DNA of 26,954 bases, from assembly GCA_036444495.1 (NCBI GenBank), contig JAZGBC010000030.1, positions 1 to 26,954 of the forward strand, written 5' to 3'. The notes below the pieces were generated by a model. The model ran no database searches. It was not told the DNA's origin and saw only the letters and a list, made by a program, of their open reading frames with translations. Within the stretch, counting starts at the first letter, position 1; every line of letters starts with the position of its first letter. Made by a program: the position numbers and the translations under genes. Positions 1-8,639 of the stretch are shown here, piece by piece. This DNA is from JAZGBC01 sp036444495 (GTDB lineage: Bacteria > Pseudomonadota > Alphaproteobacteria > Kiloniellales > J153).

Positions 1-801
1 TACGGCGTGCCGATGGTGGTCGAGACCTCGTCCTCGGGCAAGATCACGACCTCGGGCAACCCCTGGATCTTCCGCATCAGCCCGACCTCGGCCATGGAGG
101 CCAAGTCGTTCGGCACCAAGGTCGATCAATTCGGCATCAAGAAGGCGGATTTCCTGGTCGTGAACAACGACTGGGGCCGCGGCGCCGCGGTCGAGTTCAA
201 GAAGATGCTCGAGGGCAAGGGCATATCGGTCGGCGTGGTCGAGACCATGGACGCCAAGGCCCAGGACCTCTCCGCGCAACTGGCCAAGATCAAGGCCTCG
301 GGCGGAGATACCCTGTTCATCACCTCCGGCGTCGAGCAAATCACCTTGGTACTCAAGCAGGCCAAGGAGCAGCGCGTCTCGCACCGGATCATCACCACTG
401 GCGGCTCGTCCTCGCCGGATCAGTTGATCGCCCAGGCGGGTGCTGCGGCGGAAGGCAGCTATCACCTGTTGTTCTTCGCCCCCTGGTTCCCGGAGGCGGC
501 GCCCAATCCGGACGTTGCGACGAAATTCGTCGATGAGTGGAAGAAGCGCGGCCACAACTTCGCCGGGCTGACCGAGGGCTTCCGCGGCCATGACGGCATC
601 ATGACCATCGCGGCGGGCATCGAGGCGGCCGGCAAGGCCGAGCCCGACGCCATTCGCCAGGCCCTCTGGGGCGTGAAGGTCGACGGCGTCAACGGCGACA
701 TCGCCTTCATCAAGCAGGGGCCGGCGGGCAAGGAGAGCGCCCAGAACGTTCCCAACGTCTATATCGTGACCATCAAGGACGGGAAGGTAGCGCTGCCGTA
801 A
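1..801 (+). CDS. Branched-chain amino-acid-type ABC transporter substrate-binding protein (3' part, 5' end outside window)
   Basis: This is the C-terminal 266 residues of a periplasmic ligand-binding protein of the LivJ/LivK type (type I periplasmic binding fold). The frame is open from the first base, so the signal peptide and N-terminal lobe lie outside the window. Typical family features are visible: a segment reading VVNNDWGRG followed by a glycine-rich stretch, a run like LAKIKASGGDTLFITSG that is the usual second beta-alpha unit, the hinge region, and a C-terminal part ending IVTIKDGKVALP. It would capture a substrate in the periplasm and deliver it to LivHM. The exact ligand (branched-chain amino acid, amide, urea or aromatic acid) cannot be told from this part. 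livH follows after a 107-base gap that contains two hairpins, so the gene is probably the first or an early cistron of the liv operon. Confidence 0.9.
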   Translation, partial: YGVPMVVETSSSGKITTSGNPWIFRISPTSAMEAKSFGTKVDQFGIKKADFLVVNNDWGRGAAVEFKKMLEGKGISVGVVETMDAKAQDLSAQLAKIKASGGDTLFITSGVEQITLVLKQAKEQRVSHRIITTGGSSSPDQLIAQAGAAAEGSYHLLFFAPWFPEAAPNPDVATKFVDEWKKRGHNFAGLTEGFRGHDGIMTIAAGIEAAGKAEPDAIRQALWGVKVDGVNGDIAFIKQGPAGKESAQNVPNVYIVTIKDGKVALP

Positions 802-837
802 GGCTTCGCGACCGGAACCGATAACCATCGGTCATGC

Positions 838-883
838 TCCCCGGGGGCCAACAGGCCCCCGGGGGATACTCCCCCTTGGGGGA
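838..883 (+). promoter_or_regulatory. Two tandem stem-loops between the binding-protein gene and livH
   Basis: Bases 839-849 pair with 854-864 as an 11-bp GC-rich stem around the loop AACA. A second, smaller inverted repeat follows at 870-883 (CCCCC, TT, GGGGG). Neither is followed by a U-tract, so this is not a clean intrinsic terminator. Stem-loops at this position in binding-protein-dependent operons commonly protect the upstream messenger or attenuate transcription, so that the binding protein is made in excess over the membrane subunits. That role is inferred here. Confidence 0.6.
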
Positions 884-908
884 CACCCGGAGTTGAAGGG
901 GCAACTCC

Positions 909-1781
909 TTGGACCAATTCCTGCAGCACCTGCTTAACGCCCTGATGCTGGGCGGCACCTACGCCCTGCTCGGCATCGGGCTGACCATGATCTTCGGCAT
1001 CATGCGGGTGGTCAACTTCACCCACGGCGAGCTCTACACCTTCGGCGCCTACATGGTGTTCTTCTTCGCCATGACGCTGAGCACCAACTTCTTCCTGGCG
1101 CTGGTGTTCGCGATGGTGCTCGGCGTCGCCCTCGGCGCGGCCATCGAGTTCGTCCTGCTGCGCCCGCTCAGGGGCGCCAACATCGACACCACAATGCTGA
1201 TCATGATCGGCGCCTGGATCGCGCTGCAGAACTCGGAACAACTGGTCTGGACCGGTATCGCCAAGTCGGTAAACCACCCCTTTCCGATGGAGCCGTTCGT
1301 GTTCGGGCCCGTCTCGGTCTCCTGGATACGCATCTTCGTGTTCTGCGTGGCGATCCTGCTCATCGTCGGCGCGCACCTGCTGATCCACCGGACCAGGCTG
1401 GGCAAGGCCATGCGCTCGACCTTCCAGGACCGTGAGACCGCCGCGCTCATGGGAGTCAACATCAACGCGATCCATACCGCCACCTTCGCGCTGGGCTCGG
1501 GTCTGGCGGCGGCGGCGGGCGCCCTGCTCGGGCCGGTCTTCGTCCTGGTCCCAAGCATGGGCGATATGGCGGCGCTCAAGTCCTTCGCCATCGTCATCCT
1601 GGGCGGGCTCGGCAGCTTCATGGGCGCGACGCTGGGCGGCTTTCTGCTCGCGCTCGTCGAGGAGATGGGCGCCGGCTACATCTCGTCGGGCTATCGGGAC
1701 GCCATGGGCTTCCTGATCATCATCGTGATCCTGATCTTCCGGCCCACCGGCCTGTTCGCCCCCGCGGAGCGCATTGGATGA
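909..1781 (+). CDS. livH: Branched-chain amino-acid-type ABC transporter permease LivH
   Basis: The product is 290 residues, the normal LivH length, and is an inner-membrane permease subunit with about eight hydrophobic segments. The start GLTMIFGIMRVVNFTHGEL is the LivH family hallmark (Y/F-G-I-x-x-x-x-NF-x-HGE). The later stretch with LRPLRG, the loop with the EAA-like sequence FQDRETAALMGVNINAI, and the motif GGLGSFMGATLGG are also family-typical. The start is a TTG at 909, chosen because the residues that follow (DQFLQHLLNALMLGG) match the usual LivH N-terminus and AAGGGG lies about eight bases upstream; the next in-frame ATG at 945 would cut into the first conserved segment. It overlaps livM by four bases (ATGA), indicating translational coupling. 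Confidence 0.95.
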   Translation: MDQFLQHLLNALMLGGTYALLGIGLTMIFGIMRVVNFTHGELYTFGAYMVFFFAMTLSTNFFLALVFAMVLGVALGAAIEFVLLRPLRGANIDTTMLIMIGAWIALQNSEQLVWTGIAKSVNHPFPMEPFVFGPVSVSWIRIFVFCVAILLIVGAHLLIHRTRLGKAMRSTFQDRETAALMGVNINAIHTATFALGSGLAAAAGALLGPVFVLVPSMGDMAALKSFAIVILGGLGSFMGATLGGFLLALVEEMGAGYISSGYRDAMGFLIIIVILIFRPTGLFAPAERIG

Positions 1782-2839
1782 ACCGTTCGGTGACTTGGCT
1801 CTGGGTCGCGTTCCTGTTCACGCTTCCGCTCTGGATGACCAACCAGTACTACCTGCACATCCTGATCAGCGCGGGCATCTTCATCATCGCGGCCATGAGC
1901 CTCAATCTTCTGCTCGGCTACACCGGGCAGCTGAGCCTCGGCCATGTGGCTTTTTTCGGCATCGGCGGCTACACCAGTGCGCTGGTTTCGCTCGGCTTCG
2001 ACCTCGAGCTGACCGATAGCTACACCTTCGTGTTCGCTCCCCAGCCAGTCTGGGTCGCCTTTCTGGCGGGCATCGCGGTCGCCGGGTTCTTCGGCTGGCT
2101 GGTCGGCAAGATCTCTTTCAGAATCCGTGGCGCCTACTTCGTCATCGTGACCATCAGTTTCGCCGAGGTCGTGCGCCTGGTGGCGCTCAACTGGATCGAT
2201 CTGACCGAAGGGCCCATGGCGCTCAACAACATCCCGCCGTTCACCCTGGGCATCCCGGGCCTCTGGGAGCTGACCTTCTTGCGCAAGCTGCCCAATTACT
2301 ACCTGGTGCTGGTGACCTGCATCCTGTCCTACGTGGTGGTCGCCCGGCTGGTTCGCTCGCGCCTGGGCCGGGCCATGATCGCCCTGCGCGAAAACGAGCC
2401 GCTGGCGTCCTCGGTGGGCGTCGACGTGACCCGTTCGCTGGTGCTGGCGGCCGTGGTCTCGGCCGCCATAGCGGGCGCGGCCGGCGGGCTTTACACCCAT
2501 TACATCCGCATCATCGACCCCGATGTCTTCCTCTTCATCTACACCGTGACCATGGTCATCATGGTGGTCTCCGGGGGCAAGGGAACCCTGGCCGGCCCTA
2601 TCGTCGGCGGTCTCATCTTCGGCATCCTGCCCGAGGTGCTGCGCGAGGTCGCCAGTCCCGAGGTGCAGTGGGTCATGTACGGCATATGCATGATCGTGAT
2701 CGTGTTCTTCCTGCCGGACGGGATCGTGCCGGCGGTTGCCTCCTGGTGGCGTGAGCATTTCGGGGCCGGACGCGGGGACCCCGGCGCCCAAGCGGGCGAG
2801 GGCGACCCGGAGCCAAAGGCCGTGGAGGACCGCGCATGA
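1778..2839 (+). CDS. livM: Branched-chain amino-acid-type ABC transporter permease LivM
   Basis: This is the second membrane subunit, 353 residues, with about eight to ten hydrophobic segments. The region NLLLGYTGQLSLGHVAFFGIGGYTSA is the LivM signature, and the motif FRIRGAYFVIVTISFAEVVRL followed by WIDLTEGPMAL is also typical. The conserved cytoplasmic loop reads RSRLGRAMIALRENEPLASSVGVDV and should contact the ATPases. The C-terminus ends in a hydrophilic, acidic and proline/glycine-rich tail of about 25 residues beyond the last membrane segment, which is variable in the family. The gene begins in the ATGA overlap with livH and ends in another ATGA overlap with livG, so the permeases and ATPases are made from one coupled message. 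Confidence 0.95.
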   Translation: MNRSVTWLWVAFLFTLPLWMTNQYYLHILISAGIFIIAAMSLNLLLGYTGQLSLGHVAFFGIGGYTSALVSLGFDLELTDSYTFVFAPQPVWVAFLAGIAVAGFFGWLVGKISFRIRGAYFVIVTISFAEVVRLVALNWIDLTEGPMALNNIPPFTLGIPGLWELTFLRKLPNYYLVLVTCILSYVVVARLVRSRLGRAMIALRENEPLASSVGVDVTRSLVLAAVVSAAIAGAAGGLYTHYIRIIDPDVFLFIYTVTMVIMVVSGGKGTLAGPIVGGLIFGILPEVLREVASPEVQWVMYGICMIVIVFFLPDGIVPAVASWWREHFGAGRGDPGAQAGEGDPEPKAVEDRA

Positions 2840-3637
2840 CTTCCACGGCCAACTCGAGTGAAACGGTCCTCGCCGTCGAGAGCCTGGCGGTCCGCTTCGG
2901 TGGCCTCGTCGCGCTTTCGAACGTCAGCTTCGACGTGCGCGAGGGCGAGGTGGTCAGCCTGATCGGGCCCAACGGCGCGGGGAAGACGACGGCGTTCAAT
3001 GCGATCACCGGTTTCCTGCCCCCCAGCGCGGGCGCGATCCACTACCTCGGTCAACCGCTCACCGGCCTGCGCCCTAACCGGATCGCCGATCTGGGGGTGG
3101 TGCGCACTTTCCAGAAGACCAGCGTCTTCGCCGCCAACAGCGTATTCGACAACCTCCTGATCGGTTTGCACCTTCAGGGCCGGGCACGGCTCTGGGAGAT
3201 TCTGCTGGCGCTGCCGCGGGTCCAGGCCGAGGAGGAGCGCCTGCGCGCCGAGGCGGAGGAGATACTTGATTTCGTCGGCCTGGCAGCGCACTCCGGGGAT
3301 CGGGGCGGTGCGCTGCCCTACGGCGAGCAGCGCCTGCTCGAGGTCGCGGTCGCCCTGGCGGCCAAGCCCACGCTATTGCTCCTCGACGAACCGGTCTCGG
3401 GCATGAATCCGGTCGAAACGGCAAGCTTTATGACTCTGCTCGGCAAGATCCGCGCGCGCGGTATCACCATCCTTCTGGTCGAGCACGACATGCGCATGGT
3501 CATGGGCGTTTCCGACCGCGTGATCGTGCTCAATCAGGGCGACATCATCGCCGAGGGCACACCCGAAGAGATCCAACGGAATCCCGAGGTGATCCGCGCC
3601 TATCTGGGCCAGGGGGCGGGCCAGCGGAGGGCGGGCC

Positions 3638-3645
<8 letters not shown>
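2836..3645 (+). CDS. livG: Branched-chain amino-acid-type ABC transporter ATP-binding protein LivG
   Basis: This is a cytoplasmic ATPase subunit of 269 residues. Walker A is GPNGAGKTT at residues 44-52. The LivG-type signature appears as LPYGEQRLLEVA rather than the standard LSGGQ, which is normal for LivG. Walker B reads LLLLDEPVSGMNP and the switch histidine lies in LLVEHDMRMVM. The insertion between Walker A and the signature (RTFQKTSVFAANSVFDNLLIGLH) is typical of LivG as opposed to LivF. The C-terminal EEIQRNPEVIRAYLG motif is shared by LivG and LivF proteins. It overlaps livF by eight bases at its 3' end and should pair with LivF as a heterodimer on LivHM. Confidence 0.95.
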
Positions 3646-4339
<694 letters not shown>

Positions 4340-4342
<3 letters not shown>

Positions 4343-4403
4343 TGTGATGGTTCCGATATTCGGAACATTAAATGTGCCGAATAACGGAAGCTGAATCACA
4401 CTA
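4340..4403. mobile_element. MITE-like palindrome with TA flanks (element 1)
   Basis: A 60-base element (4342-4401) is flanked by TA on both sides. Its ends are perfect inverted repeats (GTGTGAT and ATCACAC). With a two-base bulge, nearly the whole element folds on itself: GGTTCCGATATTCGGAACATT on the left matches the reverse complement of the right half apart from a few positions. It is non-coding. A flanking TA duplication with a foldback interior is what is expected of a miniature element mobilised by an IS630/Tc1-mariner type transposase, but no transposase is in the window, so the family assignment is inference. It begins in the livF stop codon. Confidence 0.6.
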
Positions 4404-4415
4404 GATTCAAATAGG

Positions 4416-4470
4416 TAGTGCCCCTTCGACTGCGAAATTCGATGACGCGAATTTCGGATTCGGGGCACTA
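4416..4470. mobile_element. MITE-like palindrome with TA flanks (element 2)
   Basis: This second element (4418-4468, 51 bases) lies 12 bases after the first. It is flanked by TA and has terminal inverted repeats GTGCCCC and GGGGCAC. An inner inverted repeat (CGAAATTCG at 4433-4441 with CGAATTTCG at 4448-4456) closes the hairpin. The termini resemble element 1 only in starting TA-GTG, so it is a different family member or a different family. It is non-coding. Confidence 0.55.
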
Positions 4471-4560
4471 GGTATTAACGTCACGGCCTGGCCAACGGCT
4501 GGATCAACAACCGGGCTCGGATACGCGATAGACGGAGAATTAGCTAAGACTTTGGAAAAT

Positions 4561-4637
4561 TGGCGGGCCCGACAGGATTCGAACCTGTGACCTCCGCCTT
4601 CGGAGGGCGGCACTCTATCCAGCTGAGCTACGGGCCC
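4561..4637 (-). tRNA. tRNA-Arg (anticodon CCG)
   Basis: Read on the minus strand, the 77 bases fold into a complete cloverleaf. The acceptor stem is GGGCCCG with CGGGCCC, the D-arm starts GCTC and closes with GAGT, and the anticodon stem is CCGCC with GGCGG around the loop CTCCGAA. The variable loop is AGGTC, and the T-arm is ACAGG-TTCGAAT-CCTGT. The discriminator base is G and the CCA end is encoded (4561-4563). The anticodon CCG reads the arginine codon CGG, a frequent codon in this high-GC DNA. The gene stands alone. Its 3' flank faces the two palindromic elements. Confidence 0.97.
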
Positions 4638-4754
4638 GTAACACGCGGCTTAAGACGCGCCGGACCATAGCGCAAGGCCCCTCGGCAGACCAGGGGGTAG
4701 GGGCGGGCGTTGGAGGCGCGGCGAGGCTGTCCGTCAGGGCGAGCGGGCGGCGCT

Positions 4755-5768
4755 TTACTCCACCTCCTCATCGAGCCGTTCGAGCGCGCGGGTCTCCGCG
4801 CCCGATAGGAGTGGCGTGGTGGGATCGCCGATCCAGTGAACGATATCGTTCAGCACCAGCTCGGCCTGCAGGTCGCGCAGCAGCAGGTGCCAGCCCGTGG
4901 CGTAGAGTGCGCGGCGCTGACGCCCGTTCGCGGCCTCGGGCAGGCTCCGCCAGAGCGCGCGCGTGGGTTTGCGGGGCACCACCTGGTCCTTCGCGCCGTA
5001 GAGCAGCAGCGCCGGTGTTTCCAGTTGCGGCGCGCGCGCCAGCGCCAGGTCCATGAGGTTGGCCAAGCCGTGGATGGCGTCCACCCGGGTCTCCTTGATG
5101 ATCAGGGGGTCGCGCCCCAGCGCATAGAGCATCTCGATGTTGTCGGAGGCCTGGATCTTGAGGCCCCGGCCACTCACCGGCAGCCAGGGAAAAGAATGCG
5201 CGGCGATCCAGAGCGCCGCGCGGTACGACAGCGGCATGGTCTCGCGCGCCCAGACAGCGGGCGCCACCAGGACCACACCGGCCAACGGCGGCGGCGCAGG
5301 GTCCGTCGCGGCCGCAAGGGCCAGCGCCCCGCCCATGGAATCGCCCACCAGGTAGATGGGTGTACCCGGATGGCGCGCGCCCAGCGCCTCCACGGCCGCC
5401 TTCACATCGGCGATCATGACATCCGTCCCGGCCCAGAGGCCGCGGTGGGGCGCCGCGCCGAAGCCGCGCTGGTCGTAGGCGTAGGTGGCGATGCCGCGCT
5501 CGGCCCAGAACTTCCCCGGCTCCTCGAAGATGCGGGAATAGAAGTTGAAGCCGTGCAGCCCCAGGATCACCGCCTTGGGCGGGTTCGTCGCGGGCAGCCA
5601 GGCGCGCAGGGGCAACTCCAGCCCGTCGTAGGTGACCAGGCTTTCCCCCTCCAGGCTCGGGGCCGTGGCCCCGGGTCCCGGCGGGGCCAGGCGCGGCGCG
5701 CAGGCCGCGCTCGTGACGAGCAGCACAAGCAGAAAAATCCGTGCTGCGCGGCGCGCTTTAGGCGTCAT
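4755..5768 (-). CDS. Alpha/beta hydrolase, monoacylglycerol-lipase/lysophospholipase-like, probable lipoprotein
   Basis: This is a 337-residue alpha/beta-hydrolase fold protein. A basic start and hydrophobic stretch are followed by TSAAC, so Cys23 could be lipidated; the lipobox is weak because a serine stands where leucine is preferred. The oxyanion region is GLHGFN (around 70-75), the nucleophile elbow GDSMGG puts the catalytic serine at 134, and Asp251 (YGAKDQVVP) and His284 (TGWHLLL) complete a plausible triad. The overall pattern (AVILGLHGFN, YAYDQRGFG, VGDSMGGALAL) is that of the Hydrolase_4 / PldB group, which cleaves monoacylglycerols or lysophospholipids. The start overlaps the end of the upstream ABC ATPase gene by 11 bases, so the two are co-translated. 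The substrate is unknown. Confidence 0.85.
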   Translation of the reverse strand: MTPKARRAARIFLLVLLVTSAACAPRLAPPGPGATAPSLEGESLVTYDGLELPLRAWLPATNPPKAVILGLHGFNFYSRIFEEPGKFWAERGIATYAYDQRGFGAAPHRGLWAGTDVMIADVKAAVEALGARHPGTPIYLVGDSMGGALALAAATDPAPPPLAGVVLVAPAVWARETMPLSYRAALWIAAHSFPWLPVSGRGLKIQASDNIEMLYALGRDPLIIKETRVDAIHGLANLMDLALARAPQLETPALLLYGAKDQVVPRKPTRALWRSLPEAANGRQRRALYATGWHLLLRDLQAELVLNDIVHWIGDPTTPLLSGAETRALERLDEEVE

Positions 5769-6768
5769 GGTCCTCCGGACGTTGTCCGTGAGTGCCGCGG
5801 GTGAGTTGCAGGAAGAGGTCTTCCAGGTCCGTTTCCTCGGTGGTCATGTCCAGGACCGACAGGCCGGCCTGGGTCACGGTGCTGAGTATCTCGGGCACCG
5901 GGCTCTCGCTCGGCCGGTACTGAAAGACCAGGCGCCGCGGGTCCCTGAGCGTGGGCTCGAAGCGGGCCAGAAGCTCGGGCACCCGATCCAGGTCGCGGTC
6001 CAGGATCAGCGTCAGCTCCTTGGAATCCAGGCGGCGCAGCAGGGCCTGGGTGGTGTCGCAGGCGATCACGCGGCCGTGGTCGATGATCGCGATCCGGTCG
6101 CAGAGCTGCTCCGCCTCCTCCAGGTAATGGGTGGTGAGCAGGATGGTGGTGCCGCGGCGGTTGAGCTCGCGCAGATGGGCCCAGAGATGCTGGCGCAACT
6201 CCACGTCCACCCCGGCGGTGGGCTCGTCGAGGACCAGGACCGGCGGGTCGTGCACCATGGCCTTGGCGACCATGAGGCGCCGGCGCATGCCGCCCGAGAG
6301 CGTGCGCGCGTAGGATCCGGCCACGTCCGTGAGGCGGAGAATAGCGAGCAGCTCGTCGGTCCTGCGCTCCTTGGGCGGCACGCCGTAGAGCCCGGCCTGC
6401 AGCTCCAGGAGCTCGCGCGGAGTGAAGAAGGGATCGATGTTGAGCTCCTGCGGGACCACGCCGATAGCGGCGCGCGCCTGGCGCGGGCGCTCATCGATGT
6501 CGAAGTCCCAGATGAACGCGGTCCCGCCGCTCTTGTTGACCAGGCCCGCCAGGATGTTGATCAGCGTCGACTTGCCCGCCCCGTTGGGCCCGAGCAGGCC
6601 AAAGAGCGAACCGCGCGGGATGTCCAGGTCTACCTCGATCAGCGCGTGCTTGCCCCGGCCCCGGCCGTTCGGCCGGTAGCGCTTGTCCAGGCGGCGGCAG
6701 GCCACGGCCAAATCCGGTGCTGCGGCCGTCACCTTTGGCGCGGCGCTGCGGGTATGATCGTCGGGCAT
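5758..6768 (-). CDS. ABC-2-type transporter ATP-binding protein (YadG-like), no permease partner in window
   Basis: This is a 336-residue ATPase. Walker A is GPNGAGKST (60-68), the Q-loop is VVPQELN, the signature is LSGGM (157-161), Walker B is VLVLDE (177-182) and the switch histidine is 214 in LLTTHYLEEAE. The sequence GVVPQELNIDPFFTPRE and the LEEAEQLCDRIAIIDHG motif place it in the multidrug/polysaccharide export ATPase group resembling YadG. The C-terminal 90 residues (after position 240) are the usual regulatory tail ending DLEDLFLQLTRG. In the YadG/YadH pair the ATPase is followed by a six-helix permease; here the next gene is an alpha/beta hydrolase that overlaps it by 11 bases, so the permease must be elsewhere or lost. 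The ATG start diverges from the zinc-finger gene across a 146-base region. Confidence 0.88.
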   Translation of the reverse strand: MPDDHTRSAAPKVTAAAPDLAVACRRLDKRYRPNGRGRGKHALIEVDLDIPRGSLFGLLGPNGAGKSTLINILAGLVNKSGGTAFIWDFDIDERPRQARAAIGVVPQELNIDPFFTPRELLELQAGLYGVPPKERRTDELLAILRLTDVAGSYARTLSGGMRRRLMVAKAMVHDPPVLVLDEPTAGVDVELRQHLWAHLRELNRRGTTILLTTHYLEEAEQLCDRIAIIDHGRVIACDTTQALLRRLDSKELTLILDRDLDRVPELLARFEPTLRDPRRLVFQYRPSESPVPEILSTVTQAGLSVLDMTTEETDLEDLFLQLTRGTHGQRPEDHDA

Positions 6769-6914
6769 CGCGAAAGCTTGTTATGCGGCGGTCGAAAGTC
6801 TGCAGGCTGGTGCAGCTTCCGCCGTTGATCGAACCGTGGCAATGGGTATCATCCGCCCTGCCGGTGGTCAACGCCGGCCCCGGGAGTAATGCCAAGGACG
6901 AGGAGCCCCGCCAC

Positions 6915-7103
6915 GTGAGCAACCCTCTCGATCCCCCCGAGACCATCGAGGTGGAGACCCAGACCGTCGAGTGCGACGGCGGCGGCGCGCTGGGCCATCC
7001 GCGCGTCTGGCTCAACATGGAAGGCAGGGGCGCGATCGACTGCCCCTACTGCGACCGGCGTTTCGTCTTGAAGGCCGGCGCGGGCACGGGCGGCGGGCAC
7101 TAG
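6915..7103 (+). CDS. Small zinc-finger protein of the NDUFS6 / zf-CHCC family
   Basis: This 62-residue protein contains the pattern CDGGGALGHPRVWLNM followed by CPYCDRRFVL. The metal ligands are a cysteine, a histidine and a CxxC pair, exactly the arrangement of the zf-CHCC domain found in the mitochondrial complex I accessory subunit NDUFS6 and in short free-standing alphaproteobacterial proteins. I chose the GTG at 6915 because GAGGAG ends nine bases before it and the resulting length is normal. The reading frame stays open back to 6717, but that part overlaps the divergent ABC ATPase start and does not look like protein of this family. The likely role is assembly or stability of respiratory complex I iron-sulfur units; this is inferred from the eukaryotic homologue. 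Confidence 0.85.
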   Translation: MSNPLDPPETIEVETQTVECDGGGALGHPRVWLNMEGRGAIDCPYCDRRFVLKAGAGTGGGH

Positions 7104-7170
7104 GCGGTTTTTTGTTGTGGGCACTACGCGTGCTTGGGGTCGGCGCGCCGTTCGTGCTATCCAGCATTCC

Positions 7171-8565
7171 ATGTCGGCGCACAAGATCTTTCCCGCCGTT
7201 CCCCGATCCGCCGTTCCAGGAATCACCTGGCCCGCGGTACCCGGACCCGCGGCGGCAACACGCCTTGCCTTGCTGCAGCAGCTCGAGGAAAGCCAGTGGT
7301 GGACGCCGGATATGCTGCGGGCTCACCAATACGGTCAACTCACGATTCTCCTGCGGCATGCGATGGCCTCGGTACCCTACTACGCAGAGCGCCTGCGGGC
7401 GGCCGGTGTCCCGGCGCGTGAGCCGCTGACCCCGGAAATCTGGCAAGGGATACCGCTGCTGCGGCGCGAGGATATTCAGGAGGCGGGAACCGCGCTTCAC
7501 AGCAAGGCCGTGCCCAAAGGGCACCAACCGCTCAATAGAAACTCGACCTCGGGCTCCACGGGTAAGCCGGTAGAGATCATCTGGTCTCGAATCGCACAAT
7601 TATTCTGGGACGTTTTTACGCTGCGCGATCACCGGTGGCACCGCCGGGACCTTCACCGTAAGCTGGCCGTGATTCGAAGCTTTCCGGACGGCAAGGCCCT
7701 CTACCCGAAAGGCGCCCGAAGCCGTACTTGGGCTCCGATCGCCGGTTCCATTTACGCAACCGGTCCATCCGTCGGACTGGCCATCACCACGAGCACGGAA
7801 CATCAGGCCGAGTGGCTGCGGCGGCAGCGCCCGGAGTATCTTTTGACTTTTCCCTCTGCTCTCGGGGACTTGGTCCTGCATTGTCGGGACAACAACATCT
7901 CGTTTCCCGGGTTGCGCGAGGTGCGCACCATCTCGGAAGCGATAGATTCGGAGTTGCGCCTCGCCTGTCGCGAAATCTTGGGCGTGCCGTTGACGGACAT
8001 ATACAGCACCCAGGAATCCGGGTACCTGGCCCTTCAGTGCCCGGACCACGAGCATTACCACGTTCAGGGTGAGGGCGTTTTTCTCGAAGTCCTCGACGAG
8101 GAAGAGCGAGCTTGCGGGCCGGGTGAGACCGGGCGCATCGTGATCACGCCCCTGCACAACTTCGCTATGCCGCTCATTCGTTACGATATCGGCGACTACG
8201 CCGAGCTGGGCGGACCTTGCCCCTGCGGGCGCGGTCTGCCGGTACTCAAAGGCATCCTGGGGCGCGTTCGGAACATGGTCACCTTGCCGAACGGTGAGAG
8301 GTACTGGCCTTCCCTCTACGGCGGCCTTTTCAGGAAAATCGCACCGATCCGGCAATATCAGGTGGTCCAGAAGAGCTTAAACCACCTGGATGTCGGACTT
8401 GTCATGGATCGGGAATTGACGGACCAGGAGAAAGACGAACTGCGCGATCTGATACACACCCGCATCCGCTACCCCTTCGATCTCACCTTCAGCTATCACG
8501 ACGAGATACCGCGCGGGCCTGGCGGCAAGTACGAGGACTTCAAGTCCGAGGTGACGCCTGCGTAG
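7171..8565 (+). CDS. PaaK-like adenylate-forming enzyme (phenylacetate-CoA ligase / CapK family)
   Basis: The product is 464 residues from the ATG at 7171. The ATP-binding loop reads NSTSGSTGKPVEI (around 126-138 of the protein), the family motif YSTQESGYLALQCPD follows, and the stretch ETGRIVITPLHNFAMPLIRYDIGDYAEL is the PaaK-family hinge region. GPCPCGRGLPVLKGILGR carries the usual cysteine pair, and the C-terminal PRGPGGKYEDFKSE carries the expected glycine-lysine. These are features of enzymes that activate carboxylates as adenylates, many of unknown substrate, including CapK-like proteins of surface polysaccharide loci. No phenylacetate pathway gene is adjacent, so the symbol paaK is not justified. 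Upstream starts (GTG at 7117) would add a basic tail without family resemblance. Base composition is somewhat lower in GC than the neighbours, and the gene stands alone, which hints at acquisition. Confidence 0.8.
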   Translation: MSAHKIFPAVPRSAVPGITWPAVPGPAAATRLALLQQLEESQWWTPDMLRAHQYGQLTILLRHAMASVPYYAERLRAAGVPAREPLTPEIWQGIPLLRREDIQEAGTALHSKAVPKGHQPLNRNSTSGSTGKPVEIIWSRIAQLFWDVFTLRDHRWHRRDLHRKLAVIRSFPDGKALYPKGARSRTWAPIAGSIYATGPSVGLAITTSTEHQAEWLRRQRPEYLLTFPSALGDLVLHCRDNNISFPGLREVRTISEAIDSELRLACREILGVPLTDIYSTQESGYLALQCPDHEHYHVQGEGVFLEVLDEEERACGPGETGRIVITPLHNFAMPLIRYDIGDYAELGGPCPCGRGLPVLKGILGRVRNMVTLPNGERYWPSLYGGLFRKIAPIRQYQVVQKSLNHLDVGLVMDRELTDQEKDELRDLIHTRIRYPFDLTFSYHDEIPRGPGGKYEDFKSEVTPA

Positions 8566-8639
8566 AAACAGGGAGTGCGGGCCACCGGGGCTTTCGCGCC
8601 CTCGACTCCCTACCCCGGCTCCGGCATTCTCGGGCGGCC

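Noticed and set aside
4407..4613. Small minus-strand open frame across element 2 and the tRNA
   Set aside because: It runs through the tRNA-Arg gene and a palindromic element, so it is not a protein gene.
5632..6828. A 398-codon plus-strand open frame opposite the hydrolase and ABC ATPase genes
   Set aside because: The minus-strand genes carry full catalytic motifs, and the plus frame translates into Gln/Ala/Arg-rich noise typical of a GC-rich shadow.
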